This document shows, in pieces, positions 27,678 to 33,495 of a DNA stretch of 33,495 bases. Origin of the DNA: Gammaproteobacteria bacterium (lineage in GTDB: Bacteria > Pseudomonadota > Gammaproteobacteria > JACCYU01); the NCBI GenBank assembly GCA_013695765.1, contig JACCZW010000089.1, positions 1-33,495 of the forward strand. Reading direction: 5' to 3'. Position 1 is the stretch's first letter; each line of letters starts with the position of its first letter. Both the position numbers and the translations under genes were made by a program. The notes under the pieces were generated by a model. The model did not search any database. It saw nothing but the letters and a program-made list of their open reading frames with translations, and was not told the origin of the DNA.

Positions 27678-28754
27678 CTAACGGATATGCCAGGGGAACG
27701 CTTGTTTAACGGTCATTACTTCACCTGGGCAATCGAGTTCATACCCTGACACATCGTTGATGATTTTCCGAAAAGCGTCTCCTTTCAGGAGTTCGGTAAT
27801 CCCTGCAAAAGATGCGTTACTGAGCGCGTCCTTGTGGCAGGCGAACATGTAGCGTTCTTTGGCGATCGGCAGAAACTCAAGCTTAAACTGCTGTGCCGCG
27901 GGTGCAACTCCGAACCCAACGTCCGCGATGCCGCTCGCGATAAACGCAGCTACCGCGGCGTGGGTGAATTCGCTGGTCTCGTAACCCGGAATGTTATTTC
28001 CATCAATCGAGTGTGCCTGCAACAGTCCGTCTAACTGAATGCGCGTACCGGAGCCGCGTTGCCGATTCACGAAACGAATGTCGGGCCGAGTCAGGTCCGC
28101 CAGCGACTTGATATTGAGCGGGTTGCCTCTTGGCAGAATCAGACCCTGGCTTCGCAGCACTAACCTGATGATCCTGTGCTGACGTGGCTTGATCCACTCC
28201 GCATAAGGCGCCCAGAGACGTTTCCCGAGCGGCCCGAGCGGCACGTGAAAGCCCGCGAGGTCGCAACTGGATCGACACAGCGATTCAAGCGCCACAACGC
28301 TGCCCATGTACTGTAGATCGATTTGGGCATGACCATGCCGCTCCATCAATGCGGAGAGCTTCTCAACGGCATATCCATGACTCGCGTGCACGCGAATGGT
28401 TATTCGCGGGTGTTGACTCGCCTGTCCTATTTCGCGATTCAATACTGAGGCGATATTTTCCAGTTGCGGGAAAAGACCCGCGTTGCACCGTTGTTCTGCC
28501 CACAGCAACTTGTCGCCTAGAAGGCTCAGGCTGGCGCCTTTACCGCGCCGTAATTCAACCAGTGGACCGCCAAAGAACCGCGACCATTGCTTCAATAAGC
28601 CCCACGCATGGCGATAAAAAAGGTGCGTTTGACGGGCGGCCAGGGTCAGTCGCCCGGTGTCGTGAATCGCTCGCAGGAGAACAAAGATCTTCGGATCCAC
28701 CTTCTCCCCCATGTCGTTGACGAACGTCCAGGCGGGCCGAATCGTAATCTTCAT
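27678..28754 (-). CDS. ModE-like winged-helix regulator with periplasmic-binding-protein-like domain
   Basis: 358 residues. The N-terminal DNA-binding domain (about 1-110) resembles ModE/LysR-type helices: TGRLTLAARQTHLFYRHAWG, then LLKQWSRFFGGPLVELRRGK and GASLSLLGDKLL. Residues from about 118 on form a PBP-like domain (PF12727 type) with ITIRVHASHGYAVEKLSAL, LILPRGNPLNIKSLADL, FVNRQRGSGTRIQLD and VAAFIASGIADVGFGVAPAA. It lacks the ModE Mop/TOBE domains. Regulators of this design are found beside molybdate-related and formate dehydrogenase genes. It is divergent from the formate dehydrogenase gene across 182 nt holding two TGCAA dyads. The effector is unknown: a molybdate-like oxyanion or formate are candidates. 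There is no clear ribosome site before the ATG. Confidence 0.85.
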   Translation of the reverse strand: MKITIRPAWTFVNDMGEKVDPKIFVLLRAIHDTGRLTLAARQTHLFYRHAWGLLKQWSRFFGGPLVELRRGKGASLSLLGDKLLWAEQRCNAGLFPQLENIASVLNREIGQASQHPRITIRVHASHGYAVEKLSALMERHGHAQIDLQYMGSVVALESLCRSSCDLAGFHVPLGPLGKRLWAPYAEWIKPRQHRIIRLVLRSQGLILPRGNPLNIKSLADLTRPDIRFVNRQRGSGTRIQLDGLLQAHSIDGNNIPGYETSEFTHAAVAAFIASGIADVGFGVAPAAQQFKLEFLPIAKERYMFACHKDALSNASFAGITELLKGDAFRKIINDVSGYELDCPGEVMTVKQAFPWHIR

Positions 28755-28804
28755 AATATGCGGTTTTTATCATATTTTCGGGGTGATGTTCTTATGTTAG
28801 CGTG

Positions 28805-28860
28805 CCCTATGCAATGTGGCTTGCGATTGTTTGGATATATGCAAGCTTTTGCATAAACTT
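28805..28860. promoter_or_regulatory. Paired dyads upstream of formate dehydrogenase (candidate operators)
   Basis: A perfect dyad ATGCAA-GCTT-TTGCAT (28839-28854) lies 30 nt, about three helical turns, from an imperfect relative ATGCAA-N6-TTGCGA (28809-28826). Another inverted repeat, AATATG-N10-CATATT, is at 28755-28776 beside the regulator start. The arrangement fits cooperative binding of a dimeric regulator between divergent genes. I could not place a confident -35/-10 pair for the dehydrogenase. Confidence 0.5.
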
Positions 28861-28936
28861 AAGGCTTGCTTCCGAGCGTCCCCGTAAGTCTTTATTCTCC
28901 TTTGTTTCATCCACAAAAAAGCCAACGGAGGCACCA

Positions 28937-30115
28937 ATGGCGAAAATTCTGTGTGTTTTGTACGACGATCCGGTTTCGGGCTATCAGAAATCGTATCCGC
29001 GCGAAGGTCTTCCCGAGTTCGAAAAGTATCCTGACGGCCAAACGCTACCCACCCCCAAGCGCATCGATTTCACGCCGGGCGAGCTACTCGGCAGCGTTTC
29101 CGGCGAACTGGGCTTAAGAAAATTCCTGGAGGATCTGGGACATAAACTCGTAGTCACTTCGGACAAAGAGGGCGCGAACAGCACCTTTGATAAGGAATTG
29201 CCGGACGCCGAAGTGGTCATCTCACAACCGTTCTGGCCGGCTTACATGACGGCCGAGCGATTTGCGAAGGCTAAGAAACTCAAGCTCGTAGTCACTGCAG
29301 GAATCGGTTCGGACCACACGGATCTGGATGCCGCCATAGAACATGGCGCCACGGTCGCCGAAGTGACTTTTTGCAACAGTATCAGCGTGGCCGAACATGT
29401 GGTCATGATGATCCTTGGTCTGGTGCGCAATTACATCCCGTCCTATCAGTGGGTATTGAAGGGCGGCTGGAACATCGCGGATTGCGTCGAGCGGTCCTAT
29501 GACCTGGAGGGCATGGAAGTTGGCACGGTGGCAAGTGGGCGCATCGGTCTTGCCGTTTTACGGAGACTGAAGCCGTTTGATGTCAATCTGCATTACACGG
29601 ATAGGCATCGGCTGCCGGAAAAAACCGAACAGGAACTTAACCTTACCTACCACAAAGACCCCGAGAGCATGCTGAAGGTTTGCGATGTGGTGACCTTGAA
29701 CTGCCCCTTGCATCCCGAAACCGAGAACATGATCAACGAACAAATGCTCGGCAAGATGAAGCGCGGCGCTTACCTGATCAATACGGCGCGCGGCAAGCTT
29801 GTGGATCGCGATTCGATCGTACGCGCGCTTGAAAGTGGACAGCTCGCCGGCTACGCAGGGGATGTCTGGTATCCGCAGCCGGCGCCGGAGGATCATCCAT
29901 GGCGGTCGATGCCGAATCATGGCATGACCCCCCACATCTCGGGAAGCTCGCTTTCCGCGCAGGCGCGGTACGCCGCGGGCACGCGTGAGATCCTTGAATG
30001 CTGGTTTGAGAAGCGTCCTATTCGCGATGAATATCTGATCGTTGAAGGTGGCAGACTTGCCGGCACCGGCGCGCGTTCATACAGCGCGGGAAAAAAGGGG
30101 GGCGAAGGGACCTGA
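28937..30115 (+). CDS. fdh: NAD-dependent formate dehydrogenase (metal-free, D-2-hydroxyacid dehydrogenase family)
   Basis: 392-residue soluble enzyme oxidising formate to CO2 with NAD+. It closely follows the Pseudomonas sp. 101/Candida-type FDH, with no metal or molybdopterin. Seen are Asn147 (FCNSIS), Asp222 in HYTDRHRLP (NAD preference), Arg285 in NTARGKL, Gln314 in WYPQPAP and His333 in MTPHISG, the catalytic set. The nucleotide loop is GTVASGRIG. The ATG at 28937 is fixed by GGAGG 5 nt upstream; the open frame extends further but reads a poor extension. The C-terminus ends about ten residues earlier than the Pseudomonas enzyme. A strong terminator follows, so it is monocistronic. Confidence 0.95.
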   Translation: MAKILCVLYDDPVSGYQKSYPREGLPEFEKYPDGQTLPTPKRIDFTPGELLGSVSGELGLRKFLEDLGHKLVVTSDKEGANSTFDKELPDAEVVISQPFWPAYMTAERFAKAKKLKLVVTAGIGSDHTDLDAAIEHGATVAEVTFCNSISVAEHVVMMILGLVRNYIPSYQWVLKGGWNIADCVERSYDLEGMEVGTVASGRIGLAVLRRLKPFDVNLHYTDRHRLPEKTEQELNLTYHKDPESMLKVCDVVTLNCPLHPETENMINEQMLGKMKRGAYLINTARGKLVDRDSIVRALESGQLAGYAGDVWYPQPAPEDHPWRSMPNHGMTPHISGSSLSAQARYAAGTREILECWFEKRPIRDEYLIVEGGRLAGTGARSYSAGKKGGEGT

Positions 30116-30141
30116 TCAGAGATCTTCGCAATCCCAAATTG

Positions 30142-30169
30142 AGCCCCGCCCGGCCGCGGGGCTTTTTTT
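30142..30169 (+). terminator. Rho-independent terminator after formate dehydrogenase
   Basis: An 8-bp GC-rich stem AGCCCCGC / GCGGGGCT (30142-30149, 30156-30163) with a 6-nt loop runs into seven T residues (30163-30169). It lies 26 nt after the fdh stop. Confidence 0.92.
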
Positions 30170-30298
30170 CGTCCAGATCGCGCAGCGGAGAATAAAAATT
30201 TCTTCTGGTGGACGACCATCCTGCTTGCAGCGTGTGCGCCGTGGCAGTTGCGGGTTAAAGCGTTCCCACGGCTCATCGGTCACTGCTCGCCACGTCAT
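30170..30298 (-). pseudogene. Remnant of an IS5-like transposase N-terminus
   Basis: Read on the minus strand from an ATG at 30298, the peptide MTWRAVTDEPWERFNPQLPR, then TRC and DGRPPEE, matches the start pattern of IS5-family (DUF4096-type) transposases (LTDEQWERI.PLLP....GRPP). After GRPPEE the similarity fades (IFILRCAIW) and the frame runs into the fdh terminator, so only about 40 codons survive. No terminal inverted repeats were identified. This occupies much of the 308-nt gap between fdh and modA; the rest of that gap holds the terminator and the modA promoter area. Confidence 0.5.
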
Positions 30299-30374
30299 CG
30301 AGTACCTCCGTGTTTAACGCCAAGCGACCAGGACGAAACCTCGTGAACCAATTTACGGATACGTTCTGATAACC

Positions 30375-30413
30375 GTGCGTTATAGTTTCGAATATCTATC
30401 GCTAACGCGGAGG
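30375..30413 (+). promoter_or_regulatory. modA upstream region with ModE-like half-sites and ribosome site
   Basis: CGTTATAG (30378-30385) and, 10 nt later, CTATCGCTAACG (30396-30407) form an imperfect dyad resembling the CGTTATAT-type half-sites of ModE operators, with three extra bases in the right arm. TATAGT (30381-30386, 5 of 6 to the -10 consensus) lies inside the left arm. GGAGG (30409-30413) is the modA ribosome site, 11 nt before the ATG. Binding by the ModE-like protein encoded nearby is inferred. Confidence 0.4.
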
Positions 30414-30424
30414 CAAAAATAGCA

Positions 30425-31252
30425 ATGACCAATCCAACGTCCCAAAGCCGCGAGCGCTGGTCTGGCTCGCTGCGCGCGCTCATCATCGCCACGCTCGTCG
30501 TCTTGCCCGCTGTATTCCTCACAGCGGCCGTCAGGGCGCAGGATTCGCCTGCCAACAAGGTCTTGGTCTTCGCCGCGTCCAGCCTGACCGACGCGCTGGG
30601 CGCGGTCGTAAGACAATACGAAAAGGGCAGCGATGACGACATTGTCTTGTCGTTCACATCGAGCTCGACCCTGGCCCGGCAGATCGAAAGCGGCGCGCCG
30701 GCGGATATCTATGCCTCGGCCGATACCCTCTGGATGGATTATCTCGAAAAGCGCGAGTTGATTCGCGCCGACACCCGCGCCGACCTCGTGTCGAACCGGC
30801 TGGTGCTGATCGCGCCGGCGGACAGCGCACTCGCACCTGTCGATATGGCGACACACTTGCCGATCGCGGCAATGCTGGGCAAAGGTCCTCTGGCGATGGG
30901 CGACCCGGCGCATGTCCCGGCCGGGATTTATGGCAAACAGGCGCTCACGTTTCTAAAAGTGTGGTCACGCGTCAAAGCCAAGGTCGCGAGAGCGCCCGAT
31001 GTGCGCGCCGCGCTGGCGTTGGTCGCATCCGGCGAGGCGCCGCTGGGCGTGGTTTATCTCACCGACGCGCGCGCCGAAAATAACGTGAAGATCATCGGCA
31101 CGTTTCCTAAGACCAGCCATGCGCCGATCCAGTACCCGTTAGCCATCACCACGGCCAGCGACAACCCCGGCGCGCGGCCATTTTACGCGTTCATGCTGTC
31201 GCGCGAGGCAAGTGATATCTTCCGGCGCTACAGTTTTATAACACCTTACTGA
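30425..31252 (+). CDS. modA: Molybdate-binding periplasmic protein ModA
   Basis: 275-residue exported binding protein that captures molybdate (or tungstate) for the ABC importer. A longer than usual N-terminus precedes the signal core (ALIIATLVVLPAVFLTAAVR, cleavage near RAQDS). Ligand-region motifs are FAASSLTDALG and FTSSSTLARQIESGAPADIY, each supplying a Ser, then GDPAHVPAGIYGKQAL and GVVYLTDA with the Tyr. The protein ends FRRYSFITPY rather than the common FGF ending. No Cys lipobox is present. modB starts 3 nt after the stop. Confidence 0.93.
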   Translation: MTNPTSQSRERWSGSLRALIIATLVVLPAVFLTAAVRAQDSPANKVLVFAASSLTDALGAVVRQYEKGSDDDIVLSFTSSSTLARQIESGAPADIYASADTLWMDYLEKRELIRADTRADLVSNRLVLIAPADSALAPVDMATHLPIAAMLGKGPLAMGDPAHVPAGIYGKQALTFLKVWSRVKAKVARAPDVRAALALVASGEAPLGVVYLTDARAENNVKIIGTFPKTSHAPIQYPLAITTASDNPGARPFYAFMLSREASDIFRRYSFITPY

Positions 31253-31255
31253 ACT

Positions 31256-31957
31256 ATGCCGGCGCTGAGCGCGGCCGAGACCGAGGCGCTGCTGCTCAGC
31301 CTGCGTGTAGGGCTGGTCAGCACCGCGCTAAGTCTGCCGCCCGCGCTGGCGGTCGCCACCCTGCTGGCGCGCCGCGACTTCCACGGCAAGACCCTGCTCG
31401 ACAGTGTCGTGCATCTGCCGCTGGTGCTGCCGCCGGTGGTGGTGGGTTACGTTTTATTGCTGTTGCTGGGTACGCAGGGCCCGATCGGCGCGTGGCTTGA
31501 CCAGACTTTCGGCATCGTCGTGGCGTTTCGCTGGACGGGTGCTGCGATCGCCGCGGCTATCATGAGCTTTCCGCTGATGGTGCGCGCCATTCGTCTTTCC
31601 CTGGAGGCAACGGATCGGCGTCTGGAGGCCGCGGCCAGCACCCTGGGCGCGAACCGGTGCTGGATATTCCTGACCATCACCTTGCCGCTGACCTTGCCCG
31701 GTGTGCTGGCCGGCGCGATCCTGGGCTTCGCACGTAGCCTGGGCGAGTTCGGCGCGACCATTACGTTCGTATCGAACATCCCTGGCGAGACCCGCACCCT
31801 GCCGATCGCGATCTACACGCTCACGCAGATGCCGGGCCGCGAAGACGCGGCGCTGCGGCTGGTGGCGCTGTCCATCGCGCTCTCCATGGGCGCGTTGATC
31901 GCCTCCGAGTTGCTCGCGCGGCGCATCAACGGCCGCCTGCGGGGCATCGATGCTTGA
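31256..31957 (+). CDS. modB: Molybdate ABC transporter permease ModB
   Basis: 233 residues with five or six membrane helices. The family motifs are LPLVLPPVVVGYVLLLLLG, FPLMVRAIRLSLEATDRRLE and the ATPase-contact loop AAASTLGANRCWIFLTITLP, followed by GFARSLGEFGATI and FVSNIPGETRTLPIAIYTL. The last three are characteristic of ModB rather than sulfate CysT/CysW. The dimer forms the membrane channel for ModA-delivered molybdate. Its last codons overlap the start of modC (ATG at 31950, stop at 31955-31957). Confidence 0.95.
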   Translation: MPALSAAETEALLLSLRVGLVSTALSLPPALAVATLLARRDFHGKTLLDSVVHLPLVLPPVVVGYVLLLLLGTQGPIGAWLDQTFGIVVAFRWTGAAIAAAIMSFPLMVRAIRLSLEATDRRLEAAASTLGANRCWIFLTITLPLTLPGVLAGAILGFARSLGEFGATITFVSNIPGETRTLPIAIYTLTQMPGREDAALRLVALSIALSMGALIASELLARRINGRLRGIDA

Positions 31958-33074
31958 GATCGACGTCGAGCGCCGGCTCGGGCGTTTCGAGCTGGCCGCG
32001 AAGTTTACCAGCGACGCGCCGGTCACCGCGCTGTTCGGGCGCTCGGGCGCCGGCAAGACCTCGCTGGTCAACATGATCGGCGGACTTTTGAGACCGGCGC
32101 GCGGACGCATCGTTATCGACGGGCAGGTGCTGTTCGACAGCGGCAGCGGTGTGGACGTGCCGGCGCATAAACGCGGTGTCGGTTATATATTTCAGGAATC
32201 GCGCCTGTTTCCGCATCTCACCGTACGCCAGAATCTGCTGTACGGACGCTGGTTCACGAAGCCCGCCGCCCGCTATATCGAGCCTGAACAGGTCATCGAT
32301 TTGCTGGACATCGCACCGCTGCTGGAGCGCCGGCCGGGACTGCTGTCGGGGGGCGAAAAACAACGGGTGGCGATCGGCCGTGCGTTGCTGGCGAGCCCGA
32401 GGCTGCTGCTGATGGACGAGCCGCTGGCCTCGCTCGACGCCGCGCGCAAGAGCGATATTCTGCGCTACATTGAGCGTCTGAATGAAAACATGCGAGTGCC
32501 GATCGTGTACGTGAGCCACTCGATCGAAGAGGTGTCGCGGCTGGCGCATTGTCTGGTGGTCATGTCCAATGGCCAAGTCGCGGCCGCGGGCGCGGTGCCC
32601 GACGTCACCAGCCGACTCGATCTACAACCGCTGACGGGCCGCTACGCGGCGGGCGCGGTGATCGAGGCGCGCGTTTTGTCGCACGATGAACCCTTCGAGC
32701 TTACGCGCCTGGGCTTCGGCGACGGCGAGCTGACGACGCCGCGGGTGGCGCTGCCGTCAGGTGCTATGGTGCGCGTGCACGTTCGCGCGCGCGACGTGGC
32801 GATCGCTTTGGTCAGGCCCACCGGCTTGAGCATTCAAAACGTACTCGCCGCGACGCTGGTCGAAATCAGCCGGGAGCCGGGCGCGTTTGCCGAGTTGAAG
32901 CTAGCCGTGGGCGGCACGCCACTATTGGCGCGCATCACGCGCCGCGCCGCGCACGAACTCCAACTCGCGCCGGGAATGGCGGTGTTCGCCTTGGTCAAAG
33001 CCGTCTCGCTGGACCGGCACAGCCTGGGGCTGGCGTCAGCGCCGGCTATGCATCGATCCCGATCGCCGGGCTGA
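31950..33074 (+). CDS. modC: Molybdate ABC transporter ATP-binding protein ModC
   Basis: 374-residue ATPase. Walker A is GRSGAGKTS, the Q-loop is YIFQESRLFPHLTV, the signature is LSGGEKQR (Glu in the LSGGE variant typical of ModC), Walker B is LLLMDEPLASLD and the switch His lies in YVSHSIEEV. From about residue 290 a TOBE/Mop molybdate-binding domain follows (VRPTGLSIQNVLAATLVEI; LARITRRAAHELQLAPGMAV), which can feed back on transport when cytosolic molybdate is high. It overlaps modB by 8 nt and ends 14 nt from a convergent gene. Confidence 0.95.
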   Translation: MLEIDVERRLGRFELAAKFTSDAPVTALFGRSGAGKTSLVNMIGGLLRPARGRIVIDGQVLFDSGSGVDVPAHKRGVGYIFQESRLFPHLTVRQNLLYGRWFTKPAARYIEPEQVIDLLDIAPLLERRPGLLSGGEKQRVAIGRALLASPRLLLMDEPLASLDAARKSDILRYIERLNENMRVPIVYVSHSIEEVSRLAHCLVVMSNGQVAAAGAVPDVTSRLDLQPLTGRYAAGAVIEARVLSHDEPFELTRLGFGDGELTTPRVALPSGAMVRVHVRARDVAIALVRPTGLSIQNVLAATLVEISREPGAFAELKLAVGGTPLLARITRRAAHELQLAPGMAVFALVKAVSLDRHSLGLASAPAMHRSRSPG

Positions 33075-33088
33075 CGTCAAAGCCGCTG

Positions 33089-33495
33089 TTAATGGGGGTG
33101 CGCGTGCGCGCCGCCGACGGGTTCCTCGCGTAACAACCGCTGGATCGCGGGATCGTGTTCCAGGTCGCCGAGGTCCGCCGCGTCGACATTGCGGAAGTTA
33201 TCAACCGGCCAACGCGAAGAAGGCAACCAGTCACGAGGCGGCGGCGCATGCGCTTGCATCAGGCGCATGGTAAAAATCCCGTTCGGGCTTGTACGCCTGA
33301 TCATGGCCGGAATGTGCTTGCGCGGCAGCCAGCTTACTTCGACGGTTTCGCCGTTCAATTGTCCTTCAAGCGCAACCACAGATCGATCATGATCGCTTTT
33401 CTCGGTTTGTTTGAGCCGTCCCATAGCATCAGGCGCGATCACAGAGCGCAGCGCTTCCCAATCGGTTGCGACACCGCGCGCCGCGAGTTCGCCGG
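33089..33495 (-). CDS. Unrecognised protein, C-terminal part (runs off the window)
   Basis: An open frame on the minus strand ending at 33089 and continuing past the right edge, with at least 134 codons. A GTG at 33442 could start a 117-residue protein, but the frame upstream stays open and reads ELAARGVATDWEALRS, which looks like natural coding sequence, so a longer gene is more likely. The visible part is soluble, with a Trp-rich mid-section (WLPRKHIPAMIRR; RDWLPSSRWPVDNFRN), an acidic stretch (DAADLGDLEHDP) and a His-containing end (GGAHAHPH). I do not recognise the family. It is convergent with modC, so no shared transcript is implied. Confidence 0.5.
   Translation of the reverse strand, partial: GELAARGVATDWEALRSVIAPDAMGRLKQTEKSDHDRSVVALEGQLNGETVEVSWLPRKHIPAMIRRTSPNGIFTMRLMQAHAPPPRDWLPSSRWPVDNFRNVDAADLGDLEHDPAIQRLLREEPVGGAHAHPH

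Noticed and set aside
28817-28846. Possible sigma-54 promoter before formate dehydrogenase
   Set aside because: A GG-N10-GC spacing exists, but the flanking bases do not match the TGGCAC and TTGC blocks.

Overview
The window looks like chromosomal DNA from a GC-rich proteobacterium, most likely a gammaproteobacterium. This rests on the overall protein style (CGFS glutaredoxin, CzcCBA, ChrBA, ArgD/ArgF, a Pseudomonas-type NAD formate dehydrogenase). A gene for the osmolyte N-acetylglutaminylglutamine amide hints at salt tolerance. There is no phage, plasmid backbone, rRNA, tRNA or CRISPR array. The only mobile-element trace I can support is a short IS5-like transposase remnant.

Layout from left to right. 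(1) 87-2305, minus strand: monothiol glutaredoxin and an asparagine-synthase-like amidotransferase. (2) 2459-7680, minus strand: a five-gene Mn/Zn-type ABC uptake operon, in transcription order outer-membrane protein, binding lipoprotein, ATPase, permease fused to a DtxR-like domain, second permease. It is divergent from a stand-alone DtxR/MntR-type regulator (7811-8503), with operator-like dyads in the shared intergenic region. (3) 8555-11012, minus strand: chrB-chrA chromate resistance with overlapping inverted repeats at the chrB promoter. (4) 11179-13400: an OmpR-type two-component system divergent from a small exported PepSY-like protein with its own terminator. (5) 13515-15837, plus strand: a membrane-anchored arylsulfotransferase-family protein and a secreted tandem-repeat DUF1259 protein. 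(6) 16027-25205, plus strand: a heavy-metal efflux run: small His-rich membrane protein, CzcC-CzcB-CzcA, an MFS carrier with a strongly His-rich tail, a CDF transporter broken in its C-terminal domain, and a short CDF lacking that domain. (7) 25338-27470: argD-argF joined by a 14-nt tandem repeat that makes a chain of ATGA stop-start overlaps. (8) 27678-33074: a ModE-like regulator with a binding-protein domain, divergent from a metal-free NAD formate dehydrogenase; then a transposase remnant and modABC molybdate uptake. (9) An unrecognised gene runs off the right edge.

The dominant theme is metal and oxyanion handling: Mn/Zn import, chromate export, divalent-cation export (the CzcA carries the D402/D408/E415 proton-relay set of Co/Zn/Cd pumps), and molybdate import. 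The parts most worth a second look are the His-tailed MFS carrier at the end of the czc run, the argD-argF stop-start relay, and the pairing of a molybdenum-independent formate dehydrogenase with a ModE-like regulator and a molybdate transporter.
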